Of a stretch of 50,010 nucleotides of DNA, positions 32,588 to 41,494 are shown one piece after another (the first letter of the stretch is position 1; each line of letters opens with the position of its first letter). The position numbers were made by a program, and so were the translations under genes. The DNA is from UMGS1002 sp050946195 (GTDB taxonomy: Bacteria; Bacillota; Clostridia; Oscillospirales; CAG-272), in the NCBI GenBank assembly GCA_050946195.1, contig JBMNUI010000007.1, forward strand, positions 1 through 50,010, given 5' to 3'. The notes below the pieces were generated by a model that saw only the letters and a program-made list of their open reading frames with translations, made no database searches and was not told where the DNA came from.

Positions 32588-34726
32588 ATGAAAAGAGCTG
32601 CATCAATTCTCTGCCTTTGCTTTGTGCTTGTCATGCTGTTCTCGGTAACGGCAAGCGCGGCAAGGCCCTACCAGACCTACACATACAGCGCAGACCCCCC
32701 GTCGAGCACCTACGCGCAGTATTCGCCCGATGCTTATACGCCGCTTATGGTCGTTGACTCTACCTACATGGGGCTGGATACGCCGATTTCCGACCCGAGA
32801 GATATCTTTGTCGACGACAAGATGAACGTATACATCGCCGATGCCAAGAACAACAGGATTGTAGTGCTTGACCGCTACTACAAGCTCAAGTTCATTATCA
32901 GTAACTTTATTAATGAGTTCGGCATCGCAGACGAGTTCTCGTCCCCTTCGGGAGTGTTTGTCACCAAGGATACCATCTATGTATGTGATACCGACGCAAA
33001 CCGGATTGTCACATTTGACCGCGACGGCAATTACAAAAAGATTATCCCGCAGCCCGAGAGCAACCTCTTCGAGAATGACGCTGTTTACAAGCCGGTAGCT
33101 GTTGCCGTCGACCAGTACGGCAGAATCTTCGTGGTTTCCTCGACGACATACGAGGGTATTATAGTCATGACCTCCGACGGCGAGATGACCGGATTTATCG
33201 GCGCGCAGGCGGTTACCATTTCAAAATGGCAGATTCTGTGGAGACGCTTTCAGACCGCCGAGCAGCGCGCCCGGACCGAAGCCTTCATATCCACGGAATT
33301 CAACAACATAACCATCACCGAAGACGGCTTTGTCTATGCTACAATTTCTTCGATAAGTGACTCACAGGTCAGTAGCTTTATAAACGGCGGGAGCAGCAAG
33401 TACTCACCGGTCAAGATGCTCAATGCCGCCGGCGACGAGATTATGAGGCGGAACGGCTTCCAGATGCCGGCAGGTGAAATCAACTTTCAGAGAATGAACA
33501 TGGAGTCAATCACCGGGCCTTCCAAGCTGGTTGACGTCGCGGTGGGACCCGAGAAGACCTGGTCGATAATTGACGAAAAGAGAAGCAAAATATTCACCTA
33601 TGATTTTGACGGCAACCTGCTGTTTGCCTTCGGCAACGACGGCACGCAGCTCGGAAACATCAAGACCATAAGAGCCATCACGTATCAGGGTGATGCGCTT
33701 CTGATTCTTGACAGCAACTTAAACTGCTTTACGGTATTCCAGAGAACCGAGTACGGCAACATCCTGATAAAAGCGCTGGCAGATGAAAACGCCCGCCGCT
33801 ACAGCAAGGCGGTTGAAGGCTGGACCGAAATACTTAAGCGAAACATCAACTTCGACGCGGCGTATATCGGTATCGGCAAAGCGCTCTACAGGAGCGGCGA
33901 GTACGAGAAGGCCATTTCCTACTACAAGGCAGCCTATGAAACCAAGAACTACTCGGAGGCCTACAAGGAGGTTCGCAAAGCCTGGATTTCAAAATTCGTG
34001 CTGCTTATCCCGGTGATAGTCATTGCCATTGTTGTGGCATGGACCATGTTCATGAGGTATGCAGCCAAAATCAACAGGCGTGCGGCCACTGCCGGAGGCA
34101 AACGCACTTTCAAAGAAGAGCTGCTTTACGTCTTCCACGTAATCTTCCACCCATTTGACGGTTTCTGGGATTTGAAGCACGAAAAGCGCGGTTCAATGCG
34201 CGCGGCTGTGGTTATCGTTCTGACTACAGTGCTGACATATTACTATGACTCTATAGGCTCGGGTTATATATTAAATCCCTACGGCAACTATAGCACGATA
34301 CTGTCGGTTGCAATCAACAGTGTGCTGGCACCTATGTTCCTCTTTGCAATTGCAAACTGGTGCCTGACAACTCTGTTTGATGGTGAGGGAAGCTTCAAGG
34401 ATATCATAATAGCAATCTCATATTCCCTTGTACCGTTGATTCTCACTCAGATTCCGGCTACGATATTGTCGAACTTCGTGACGACTGAAGAGGTGAACAT
34501 TCTGCAGCTGCTTACCACCATCGGAGTTGTCTGGACCGGTATACTGGTACTCCTCGGCATGATGGTAACTCACGATTATTCACTCTTCAAGGGATTCGCC
34601 ACGACTTTTGGAACGCTTATCGGAATGGTGTTTATAATGTTCATCGGGGTTTTGTTTGCGACCCTCTTCGGGAAGCTTGTGAGCTTCGTCACCAACATTT
34701 TCATCGAAATCGGTTACCGAATATGA
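32588..34726 (+). CDS. NHL-propeller/TPR/Yip1 membrane protein
   Basis: This 712-residue protein begins with a signal peptide (cleavage near TASAA). Residues about 60-400 contain NHL-type propeller repeats (DPRDIFVDDKMNVYIADAKN, SPSGVFVTKDTIYVCDTDAN, KPVAVAVDQYGRIFVVS). A TPR-like pair (about 405-460) precedes a membrane helix (about 468-490) and a C-terminal Yip1-like domain with about five helices. The propeller would face outside and could bind glycan, the solute-binding protein or the DUF5696 protein. Yip1 domains are best known from membrane trafficking; their bacterial role is unclear. ATG 32588 follows GGGGAGGTGAG. Confidence 0.75.
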   Translation: MKRAASILCLCFVLVMLFSVTASAARPYQTYTYSADPPSSTYAQYSPDAYTPLMVVDSTYMGLDTPISDPRDIFVDDKMNVYIADAKNNRIVVLDRYYKLKFIISNFINEFGIADEFSSPSGVFVTKDTIYVCDTDANRIVTFDRDGNYKKIIPQPESNLFENDAVYKPVAVAVDQYGRIFVVSSTTYEGIIVMTSDGEMTGFIGAQAVTISKWQILWRRFQTAEQRARTEAFISTEFNNITITEDGFVYATISSISDSQVSSFINGGSSKYSPVKMLNAAGDEIMRRNGFQMPAGEINFQRMNMESITGPSKLVDVAVGPEKTWSIIDEKRSKIFTYDFDGNLLFAFGNDGTQLGNIKTIRAITYQGDALLILDSNLNCFTVFQRTEYGNILIKALADENARRYSKAVEGWTEILKRNINFDAAYIGIGKALYRSGEYEKAISYYKAAYETKNYSEAYKEVRKAWISKFVLLIPVIVIAIVVAWTMFMRYAAKINRRAATAGGKRTFKEELLYVFHVIFHPFDGFWDLKHEKRGSMRAAVVIVLTTVLTYYYDSIGSGYILNPYGNYSTILSVAINSVLAPMFLFAIANWCLTTLFDGEGSFKDIIIAISYSLVPLILTQIPATILSNFVTTEEVNILQLLTTIGVVWTGILVLLGMMVTHDYSLFKGFATTFGTLIGMVFIMFIGVLFATLFGKLVSFVTNIFIEIGYRI

Positions 34727-34751
34727 GTTGCGGAAAGAGAGGCGAAAAATA

Positions 34752-37700
34752 ATGAAAAAATTCATAAGAACAATATCCCTGCTCTTGACTGCAATTATTC
34801 TGTTCGGCGGCCTGTCGTGCTTGTCGGTAATCGGAGTATCTGCTACCTCGTCAGATAAGGATGAGGATGAAGGACCGACCATTAAGGAAATCCTTCAGGG
34901 TTACCTGACGAAAAAGTATGATACTCCAGAGGCGAAGCTCGCCACAATGGAGCTCAAGCTTGAAAAGGATGGCTATCAGCTTTGGGTCGACAAGCTCAGC
35001 GGCGAGGTCGCGGTGGTTAACCTTGCAAGCGGGCAGATATTGTTTACAAACCCCTATGATATATCCTCCACCCACGGCTCTGCCTCGACAAAAGAGCAGC
35101 TTATGTCCCAGATTCATGTCAGATATGTTGACAATGACACCGAAAAATCCTTCTACAGCTTTGTTGAGGCGGCCTACAGAGGACAGATTAAGGTTAAGAA
35201 CATTAAAAATGGTATACGCGTCGAGTACACGCTCGGCCGCGAGGAAACCAGAATGCTGGTTCCCAGGCGTATCGAAAGACAACGCTTTGAAACCCTCATC
35301 CGCGATGTCGCTGTAGCCGCGCTCGGCGAGGAAAACTTTACCTTCAAAAAGCTCACCTCATATTACACCCTCAAAGACCCTGAGGAGCAGACCTCAGCCC
35401 GGGCAAAGCAGGAGATGTATGCAGCCTTCCCGATTACAAAGAAGATGGCGATTTATGTCTTTGACCCCACGGCCTCAGAGACCGAGATCCGCAGGATTGA
35501 GGAAACAATCAAGACCTACTGCCCGCTGTATACATACGAGGAGCTTGATACTGACCATGAACTTACCGAATACGAAGGATCGGACCGCGCGCCGGCGCTG
35601 TTTAAACTCGCGCTTGAGTACACGCTTGACGAGTACGGTGTGAGCGTCAGGCTCCCGGCAAACGGTATACGCTTTGACGAATCTCAGTATAAGCTTGAGT
35701 ACATAAGCATACTTCCGTACATGGGCGCGGGTGCGAGTTATTCGGGCTCCGACAGAGCAAAGGCCCAGACAGGCTACACCTTTTTCCCGGACGGTTCGGG
35801 TTCGCTTTTCAGGTTTGAAAAGCTTGCCCCGCTGCCGACCACAACAATAGCCGGAAAGGTATATGGATCCGACTACGCTTACCAGACGCTTGTCGGCTCC
35901 AACCAGGAAATTATCAGGTATCCTGTGTTCGGCATTGTGTCAAATAATATCATTTCGCAGTATATCCGGACCGAGGTTGACGGCAAGATTTCGCTGGTGC
36001 TGCAGGACGTGCATGTTGACAGCGGACATCTGGCCGTGATAGAGCAGGGCGACGCGCTGACCGAAATCTATACCAACCACGCGCCGCCGCTGCACAAATA
36101 CAATTATATGGAGATGCGCGTCTATCCCAGACCAAAGGATACCTACAACATGAGAGACGCCATCTCTGTCGGTCAGAACACTACCTGGACGGTTGTCTCC
36201 TCAAGAAAATATGTGGGCAACTACAAAATCAGGTATTTCATGCTGACCGACGACAATATCGCCAAGGAACAGGGCATTACGAAATACTACGAAACCTCAT
36301 GGCTCGGAATGGCAACCGCCTACCGCGAGTATCTTGCCAGGACCGGTGTGCTTAAAAGACTTACCGACGATGACGTCAAGCCCGATATCCCGCTCTACAT
36401 CGAAACCTTCGGGGCTGTTGAAACCACCGAGAGGATACTTACTATCCCGGTCAACACGATGGTTCCGCTGACCTCTTTTGAGGATATCAGGACGATGTAC
36501 GACGAGCTCTCGGCAGACAGCATTAACAACATCAACTTCAAGCTTACCGGATACGCCAATGGAGGCATGTACTCGTCAGTGCCTTATAACCTCAAGTGGG
36601 AAAAGGCGGTCGGCGGCAAGGATGGCTTTGAGGAGCTTATCAAATATGCAAAGGAGAAGGGCTTCGGAGTTTATCCCGATTTCGACTTTGCATATGCATG
36701 GAGCGGGCTCAACAAGATGTTTGACGGTCTGAGTGAAAAACGGCATTATGCAAAGACGATTGACAACAGGTATGCCAACAGGCGCGAATACAGTGCGCTC
36801 TACCAGACCTTCACGCAGAGATTCGCGTTCTCCTTCAGCATGGTTATCTCGCCCGCCTATTTCAGCCACTTCTATGAAAAGCTGTCAAGCAACTATATAA
36901 AGACCGGCGCAACCTCAATTTCGGTATCGACGCTCGGTTATGCCCTCAACTCGGACTTTGACGAAAAAGAACCCTACAACCGCGAGGACTCCAAGGCCTT
37001 TACGATTGAGGCTTTCCAGTACCTTGACAGCAATTATGACAGCATCATGACCAGCGGCGGCAATGCCTACGTATGGAAATATGTAGACCACATTCTTAAC
37101 GTATCGCTCGACTCCAGCCGCTATGTCAGGTCAAGCAACTCGGTTCCCTTTATCGGCACGGTGCTGCACGGCTCAATTCAGTTTGCCGGAACTCCGCTCA
37201 ACATGGAGGGCAATATCGGCTACGCCAAGCTGAGGATAATCGAGAATGGTGCTGCTCCCTACTTCATACTGTCGTATCAGAATCAGACCCTGCTCAAGGA
37301 AGACAGGTATCTGAGCAAACACTACTCGGTGCGCTATGACATCTGGTACAGCGAGCTTATAGAAATCTATAATGAGCTTAACAGCCTGCTCTCCGACGTT
37401 CAGACCAAACTGATTATCGACCACAAGTTCCTGATAGGCGAGCGTGTCCCGGATGAGGACGAACTTGAGGCCGACATCCGCGAGGAAATGGAGAGAATCG
37501 GCAAGGAACTGTCGGATGCCGAGGCTGCGGCAGCGGCCAAGGCCATAAAGACTATACTTGATGCCAGAATGACCGCGAAGCACAACGCCGCCAAGAACCA
37601 GGAACTGCTCGCCACCGCAATTCAGGCGGCACAGGACGTCGAAGCTTCGATAGCCGCAATCGAGGAGGCACTGCGGGCAATACCCGAGACCGAGGCCGCT

Positions 37701-39080
37701 ATAGAAGCTGCAGTGGCAGCCGAAGCCGAGGCTTTGGCAGCATATGAAGCTGCCAAGGCTGCAGCCGATGAGGCCAGGGCTGCTTACCAGAGCGCCCTGT
37801 CAAGCGGGGATACCGACCTTATCAACTCCGCAAGAGACGCATATACCTTGGCCTCTGCGGCCGAAACTGCGGCAAAGGCAGCCCACATCAACGCGCAGAA
37901 CGCCGTGAAGGCGGCGCAGAACGATTACACCGCCGCTACAAAGAACCTTGAGACGGTTCTCAAGGTCGGCACGGATGCGGTTGATGCTGCAGAAAAGGTA
38001 GCAAATGAGGCGGCCATCCTTGCGAAAGACGCCCGCACCGCAGCCGAGTTTGTAAACACGGTTGAGAGTGCGACCGGACAGATAAAACAGTCGGCACTTG
38101 ACTATGCAACCCAGGCTGAAAACGCCGCAGCCGAGACCATGAGCTATGCAGTAAAGGCCAGAAACAATGCGGCGGCGGCAATAGCCATCAGCTCGGATAT
38201 GACTGTCGCGGCACTGATAAACACCGCAAAGAGTACGGCTACATCGGTCGATACAAGAGTGACAGATGTCAGGACCAAGTACGACTCGTTGCTTCTCGCG
38301 ATATCAAGGTACGAGGAAGCCCTCGTCGCCGAGGCCGAGGCGCTGAGGATTTATGAGGAAGCGCTGGCGGCTTATGAAGCGGCCAAAGCCGCGGCCGCCC
38401 TGCCGACCGCAACCCAGGCCGATAAAGAAGCCGCAACTGCGGCCGGTACCGCGATGAACATGGCCAAAGCCGATTACATCACAGCGCAGTCAAATACCAC
38501 CAAAGCGTCCAACTCGGTCAACTCGGCACACACATCCACACGTGTCTCGCTCCAGAGGGCGCTGGATACAAAGAACAGCGTGATAGCAACAGCCGAATCT
38601 ATCGAGAAGGCACTCGAGGCTGCCACGGATGCTGTCGCACTGCTCAACGCCACGGAGGGGATCAGCGAGATTATCAAGGATGCTGCTACAGAGGCCTATT
38701 TAAAGGCAAAGGCAGCAGCCGTCGAGGTGAACGAATATGTCGAGGCCGCAAGTACCAAGTACAACGAGGTTGCGGAACTGGTTAAGGATTATATTGTAAT
38801 TGAAGAACAACCGGCTGACAACCAGACCCCCGACGACCAGACGACGACCGAGCCTCAACCCGTGACCGGCGAGGAGGAAAGCGACGAATACGTATACACC
38901 AAGTACACCAACGACAACGGCAACATCGTAATGGTGACCTACGGCGACCAGGACAATGCCGGCTACTATCTTGCGTACAAGACCTTCGTGCTCAACTACA
39001 ACTTCTTTGACGTGACGGTTGTCATTGAAGGAGTTAAATACACAGTACCTGCCTCAGGATATATTGTGTTCTATCATTGA
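34752..39080 (+). CDS. Giant secreted DUF5696-like protein with alanine-rich helical insertion
   Basis: This 1442-residue protein has a signal peptide (about 1-32), an N-terminal beta-rich region, a central barrel-like region (about 530-880; KPDIPLYIETFG, NFKLTGYANGG, GFGVYPDFDFAYAW) that recalls glycoside-hydrolase TIM barrels, a long Ala/Glu/Lys helical segment (about 900-1350), a Thr/Asp/Gln/Pro linker and a small C-terminal domain (about 1377-1442; VYTKYTNDNGNIVMVTYG). The outer parts match my recollection of DUF5696, found beside similar ABC permeases. Catalytic residues cannot be assigned. ATG 34752, with a signal peptide and GAGAGG upstream, is preferred to TTG 34728. Confidence 0.7.
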   Translation: MKKFIRTISLLLTAIILFGGLSCLSVIGVSATSSDKDEDEGPTIKEILQGYLTKKYDTPEAKLATMELKLEKDGYQLWVDKLSGEVAVVNLASGQILFTNPYDISSTHGSASTKEQLMSQIHVRYVDNDTEKSFYSFVEAAYRGQIKVKNIKNGIRVEYTLGREETRMLVPRRIERQRFETLIRDVAVAALGEENFTFKKLTSYYTLKDPEEQTSARAKQEMYAAFPITKKMAIYVFDPTASETEIRRIEETIKTYCPLYTYEELDTDHELTEYEGSDRAPALFKLALEYTLDEYGVSVRLPANGIRFDESQYKLEYISILPYMGAGASYSGSDRAKAQTGYTFFPDGSGSLFRFEKLAPLPTTTIAGKVYGSDYAYQTLVGSNQEIIRYPVFGIVSNNIISQYIRTEVDGKISLVLQDVHVDSGHLAVIEQGDALTEIYTNHAPPLHKYNYMEMRVYPRPKDTYNMRDAISVGQNTTWTVVSSRKYVGNYKIRYFMLTDDNIAKEQGITKYYETSWLGMATAYREYLARTGVLKRLTDDDVKPDIPLYIETFGAVETTERILTIPVNTMVPLTSFEDIRTMYDELSADSINNINFKLTGYANGGMYSSVPYNLKWEKAVGGKDGFEELIKYAKEKGFGVYPDFDFAYAWSGLNKMFDGLSEKRHYAKTIDNRYANRREYSALYQTFTQRFAFSFSMVISPAYFSHFYEKLSSNYIKTGATSISVSTLGYALNSDFDEKEPYNREDSKAFTIEAFQYLDSNYDSIMTSGGNAYVWKYVDHILNVSLDSSRYVRSSNSVPFIGTVLHGSIQFAGTPLNMEGNIGYAKLRIIENGAAPYFILSYQNQTLLKEDRYLSKHYSVRYDIWYSELIEIYNELNSLLSDVQTKLIIDHKFLIGERVPDEDELEADIREEMERIGKELSDAEAAAAAKAIKTILDARMTAKHNAAKNQELLATAIQAAQDVEASIAAIEEALRAIPETEAAIEAAVAAEAEALAAYEAAKAAADEARAAYQSALSSGDTDLINSARDAYTLASAAETAAKAAHINAQNAVKAAQNDYTAATKNLETVLKVGTDAVDAAEKVANEAAILAKDARTAAEFVNTVESATGQIKQSALDYATQAENAAAETMSYAVKARNNAAAAIAISSDMTVAALINTAKSTATSVDTRVTDVRTKYDSLLLAISRYEEALVAEAEALRIYEEALAAYEAAKAAAALPTATQADKEAATAAGTAMNMAKADYITAQSNTTKASNSVNSAHTSTRVSLQRALDTKNSVIATAESIEKALEAATDAVALLNATEGISEIIKDAATEAYLKAKAAAVEVNEYVEAASTKYNEVAELVKDYIVIEEQPADNQTPDDQTTTEPQPVTGEEESDEYVYTKYTNDNGNIVMVTYGDQDNAGYYLAYKTFVLNYNFFDVTVVIEGVKYTVPASGYIVFYH
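37440..38810 (+). other. Region encoding ~450-residue alanine-rich helical insertion
   Basis: The encoded segment is dominated by Ala, Glu, Lys and Asp with recurrent units such as EALAAYEAAKAAADEARAAY and EALRIYEEALAAYEAAKAA. It has almost no proline or glycine, which predicts a long coiled coil or helical bundle. It separates the barrel-like region from the C-terminal domain. Confidence 0.75.
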
Positions 39081-39098
39081 TGAAAGAGAGGTTTAGCA

Positions 39099-40082
39099 AT
39101 GACAGGCGAAGCAAAGCTTAAGAATACCGTCAGTGACAAGGGTGCTACGAAGAAAAAGCGCCACGCCTCTCTTGACAAGCGCAAGGCGCGTGCGGGCTGG
39201 CTGTTCGTGTTGCCTTTCGTGTTCGGTTTTTTGGTTATCTATCTGCCGGTCATATTCGACTCAATCAAGCTCAGCTTTTATCACATCAGGGTTCTGACCG
39301 GCGGCGGATACACTCTTGAGCCGATCGGATGGGGAAACTACAAAGAGGCGCTCTTCGTCGACCCGAACTATGTTCAGACCTTGTTGACCGGTATAAAACA
39401 GCTTGTGTTTGACATTCCCGCAATCATCATGTTTTCGATGTTCATGGCGGTTCTGCTCAACCAGAAGATGGCGGGAAGAGCGGTTTTCCGTGCGATATTC
39501 TTCGTCCCGGTTATCCTGGCCACAGGCATAATGGCATCTATTGATTCCCAGAATATCCTGTCCGAGTACATGGAAGAGGAAGAGGGAATCAATACCGGAA
39601 CAGGGGAGAGCGCTGCCGCCCAGATAGTTACGGCGATGGATATCTCAAACCTGTTCAGGAATATGAGGTTTTTCAGCGGCATGGAGGAATTTGTCGCGTC
39701 AGCCATTAACAATATTTACGACATAGTCAACCGTGCCGGCGTGCAGATGCTGATATTCCTCGCAGGTCTTCAGTCGATTGACCCGAAGATTTACGAGTCC
39801 TGCCAGATAGACGGCGCGACAAGCTGGGAGACCTTCTGGAAGATCACCTTCCCGATGATAAGCCCGATGATTTTGGTTAACTTGGTTTATACGATTATTG
39901 ACTCATTTACGGCGGGTTCAAACCAGGTGATGCAGTATATCTCAAGGGTATATCAGCAGTCCAACGGCCAAGAGGTAAGCACGGCGATGTCGTGGATGTA
40001 CTTCCTGATAGTCATGTTGGTAATAGCAGTCTTATCCGGCCTGATGTCAGCATATGTGTTCTATCAGAGACGTGATGTATAG
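39099..40082 (+). CDS. Sugar ABC transporter permease (LplB/MalF-like), pair 2
   Basis: This 327-residue protein has six predicted membrane helices and the EAA loop YESCQIDGATSWETFWKITF. A charged loop near 155-210 (YMEEEEGINTGTGESAAAQ) separates two helices and is longer than I would expect. It is the first member of a second permease pair in the locus. AGAGAGG precedes the ATG. It starts 18 nt after the DUF5696-like gene. Confidence 0.9.
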   Translation: MTGEAKLKNTVSDKGATKKKRHASLDKRKARAGWLFVLPFVFGFLVIYLPVIFDSIKLSFYHIRVLTGGGYTLEPIGWGNYKEALFVDPNYVQTLLTGIKQLVFDIPAIIMFSMFMAVLLNQKMAGRAVFRAIFFVPVILATGIMASIDSQNILSEYMEEEEGINTGTGESAAAQIVTAMDISNLFRNMRFFSGMEEFVASAINNIYDIVNRAGVQMLIFLAGLQSIDPKIYESCQIDGATSWETFWKITFPMISPMILVNLVYTIIDSFTAGSNQVMQYISRVYQQSNGQEVSTAMSWMYFLIVMLVIAVLSGLMSAYVFYQRRDV

Positions 40083-40093
40083 GGAGGCAAAAG

Positions 40094-41182
40094 ATGAATT
40101 CTCAGAACATTGAAAAACCGAGAGTCTTGAAGGAGACCAAAAACAAGATAAGGGTTGAGTTTGAGAGAACTCCTCTGCTTGAAAGACTCAAGGCGAAGTT
40201 TGTCTCCATGCACTTTGTGACAAGCCTTATCTGGTATATCTTCAGGCTGGTTCTGCTGATAGGAATCTCATATATCGTACTTTTCCCCTTTTTCACCAAA
40301 ATAGCCGGCTCGTTCATGCCTCCGGAGGACTTTGTCAACGTGACGGTCCGCCTTATCCCGACGAAGTTCACGCTCAACACCTACAAGGCGATTTTCGTTG
40401 AAATGCAGTATTCCAAGGCATTTCTCAACACCCTTCTGCTGTCGGGCTCGACCGCCATTCTGCAGACATTTGTGTGCTGCTTTATCGGGTACGGCCTTGC
40501 CAAGTTCAAGTTCAAGGGCAACAAGCTCCTTATGATGCTGGTTGTTCTGACCCTGATCGTACCTCACCAGGCCCTTCAGCTCTCGCTGTTTATGAACTTC
40601 AGATATTTTGACATTTTCGGTATACTGAAATTCTTAAGCGGCGGCGCCCAGGTCGGCGTGGAATGGGTTGACAATATTCTCTCAAATATAAAGATATTGC
40701 CCTGGCCCTACGGGTGGACTTTGACCAACACCTTCTGGCCGATGCTCCTGCTCTCGGTCACCGGCCTTGCCTTCAAGAACGGACTTTACATCTTCGTGAT
40801 GCGCCAGTTCTTCCGCGGGGTTCCTGATGAGCTTGAGGAATCGGCATATATCGACGGTTCGGGTGTGGTAAGGACCTTTATTACAATCATACTTCCCCTG
40901 TCGATACCCATGATGGTTACGGTCTTCCTGTTCGCCTTCTCGTGGCAGTGGACCGACTCCTTCTACACCAACCTGTTCTTCACGAACACGCAGACGGTAC
41001 TGATGCCGAAGATTGTCGGGATTCCGACAACGCTGGAGACAAACTATGCGGGGCAGAACCTCTATTATGCCGCAATCCGCAATACCTGCGGGCTTATGAT
41101 TATAGCTCCGCTGGTCGTGCTCTTCCTGTTCTGCCAGAAGTTCCTGATTCAGGGCATCGAACGTTCGGGCATTACAGGTTAA
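40094..41182 (+). CDS. Carbohydrate ABC transporter permease (MalG-like), pair 2
   Basis: This 362-residue protein has a long cytoplasmic N-terminus (about 1-50), six predicted membrane helices and the EAA loop LEESAYIDGSGVVRTFITII. It pairs with the preceding permease. No second solute-binding protein accompanies the pair, so both channels may share the giant binding protein, or a binding protein is encoded elsewhere. AGGGAGG lies upstream of the ATG. A terminator follows the stop, closing the locus. Confidence 0.9.
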   Translation: MNSQNIEKPRVLKETKNKIRVEFERTPLLERLKAKFVSMHFVTSLIWYIFRLVLLIGISYIVLFPFFTKIAGSFMPPEDFVNVTVRLIPTKFTLNTYKAIFVEMQYSKAFLNTLLLSGSTAILQTFVCCFIGYGLAKFKFKGNKLLMMLVVLTLIVPHQALQLSLFMNFRYFDIFGILKFLSGGAQVGVEWVDNILSNIKILPWPYGWTLTNTFWPMLLLSVTGLAFKNGLYIFVMRQFFRGVPDELEESAYIDGSGVVRTFITIILPLSIPMMVTVFLFAFSWQWTDSFYTNLFFTNTQTVLMPKIVGIPTTLETNYAGQNLYYAAIRNTCGLMIIAPLVVLFLFCQKFLIQGIERSGITG

Positions 41183-41198
41183 TTCAACACCAAATTTT

Positions 41199-41232
41199 AA
41201 GGGAAAGTCTCAATTTGAGGCTTTCCCTTTTA
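41199..41232 (+). terminator. Intrinsic terminator of the transporter locus
   Basis: AGGGAAAGTCTC pairs with GAGGCTTTCCCT (one G-T pair) and is followed by TTTTAG. It lies 16 nt after the last permease gene. Confidence 0.9.
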
Positions 41233-41331
41233 GTTTCACTTCTTCATTTCTTAGATTGTAATAACACCGCGTTGATTCGGCGTCCGCTGTTTCGCTCCTC
41301 TGTATCTCTGCATCAACAAATGTCTAACACC

Positions 41332-41362
41332 AAAAACAGCGCGGGCCGTGAAACCCGCGCTT
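41332..41362 (-). terminator. alaS: Intrinsic terminator of alaS
   Basis: Read on the minus strand, GCGCGGG pairs with CCCGCGC and is followed by TGTTTTTGG. It lies downstream of alaS and behind repeat copy C. A near-identical hairpin ends coaW at 48 kb. Confidence 0.75.
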
Positions 41363-41384
41363 CTTTGTTATAAGTTTTTGGTAA

Positions 41385-41468
41385 GTTTTTTGAGGATTCT
41401 CAAGGAACTTTTTTCAAAAAAGCTCCTTGAGCGGGGGGTCGTGGGGCAGGGCCCCAGTAAAAGCATAG
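41385..41468 (+). repeat. Dispersed double-hairpin repeat, copy C
   Basis: It begins GTTTTTTGAGGATTC, then has a stem of CTCAAGGAACTTTTTT with AAAAAAGCTCCTTGAG, then GGGGC/GCCCC, and ends AAGCATAG exactly like copy A. It lies between convergent genes and together with neighbouring terminators fills the 41183-41494 gap. Confidence 0.85.
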
Positions 41469-41494
41469 TGCGTAATAGCGCCCCACGAAAAATC

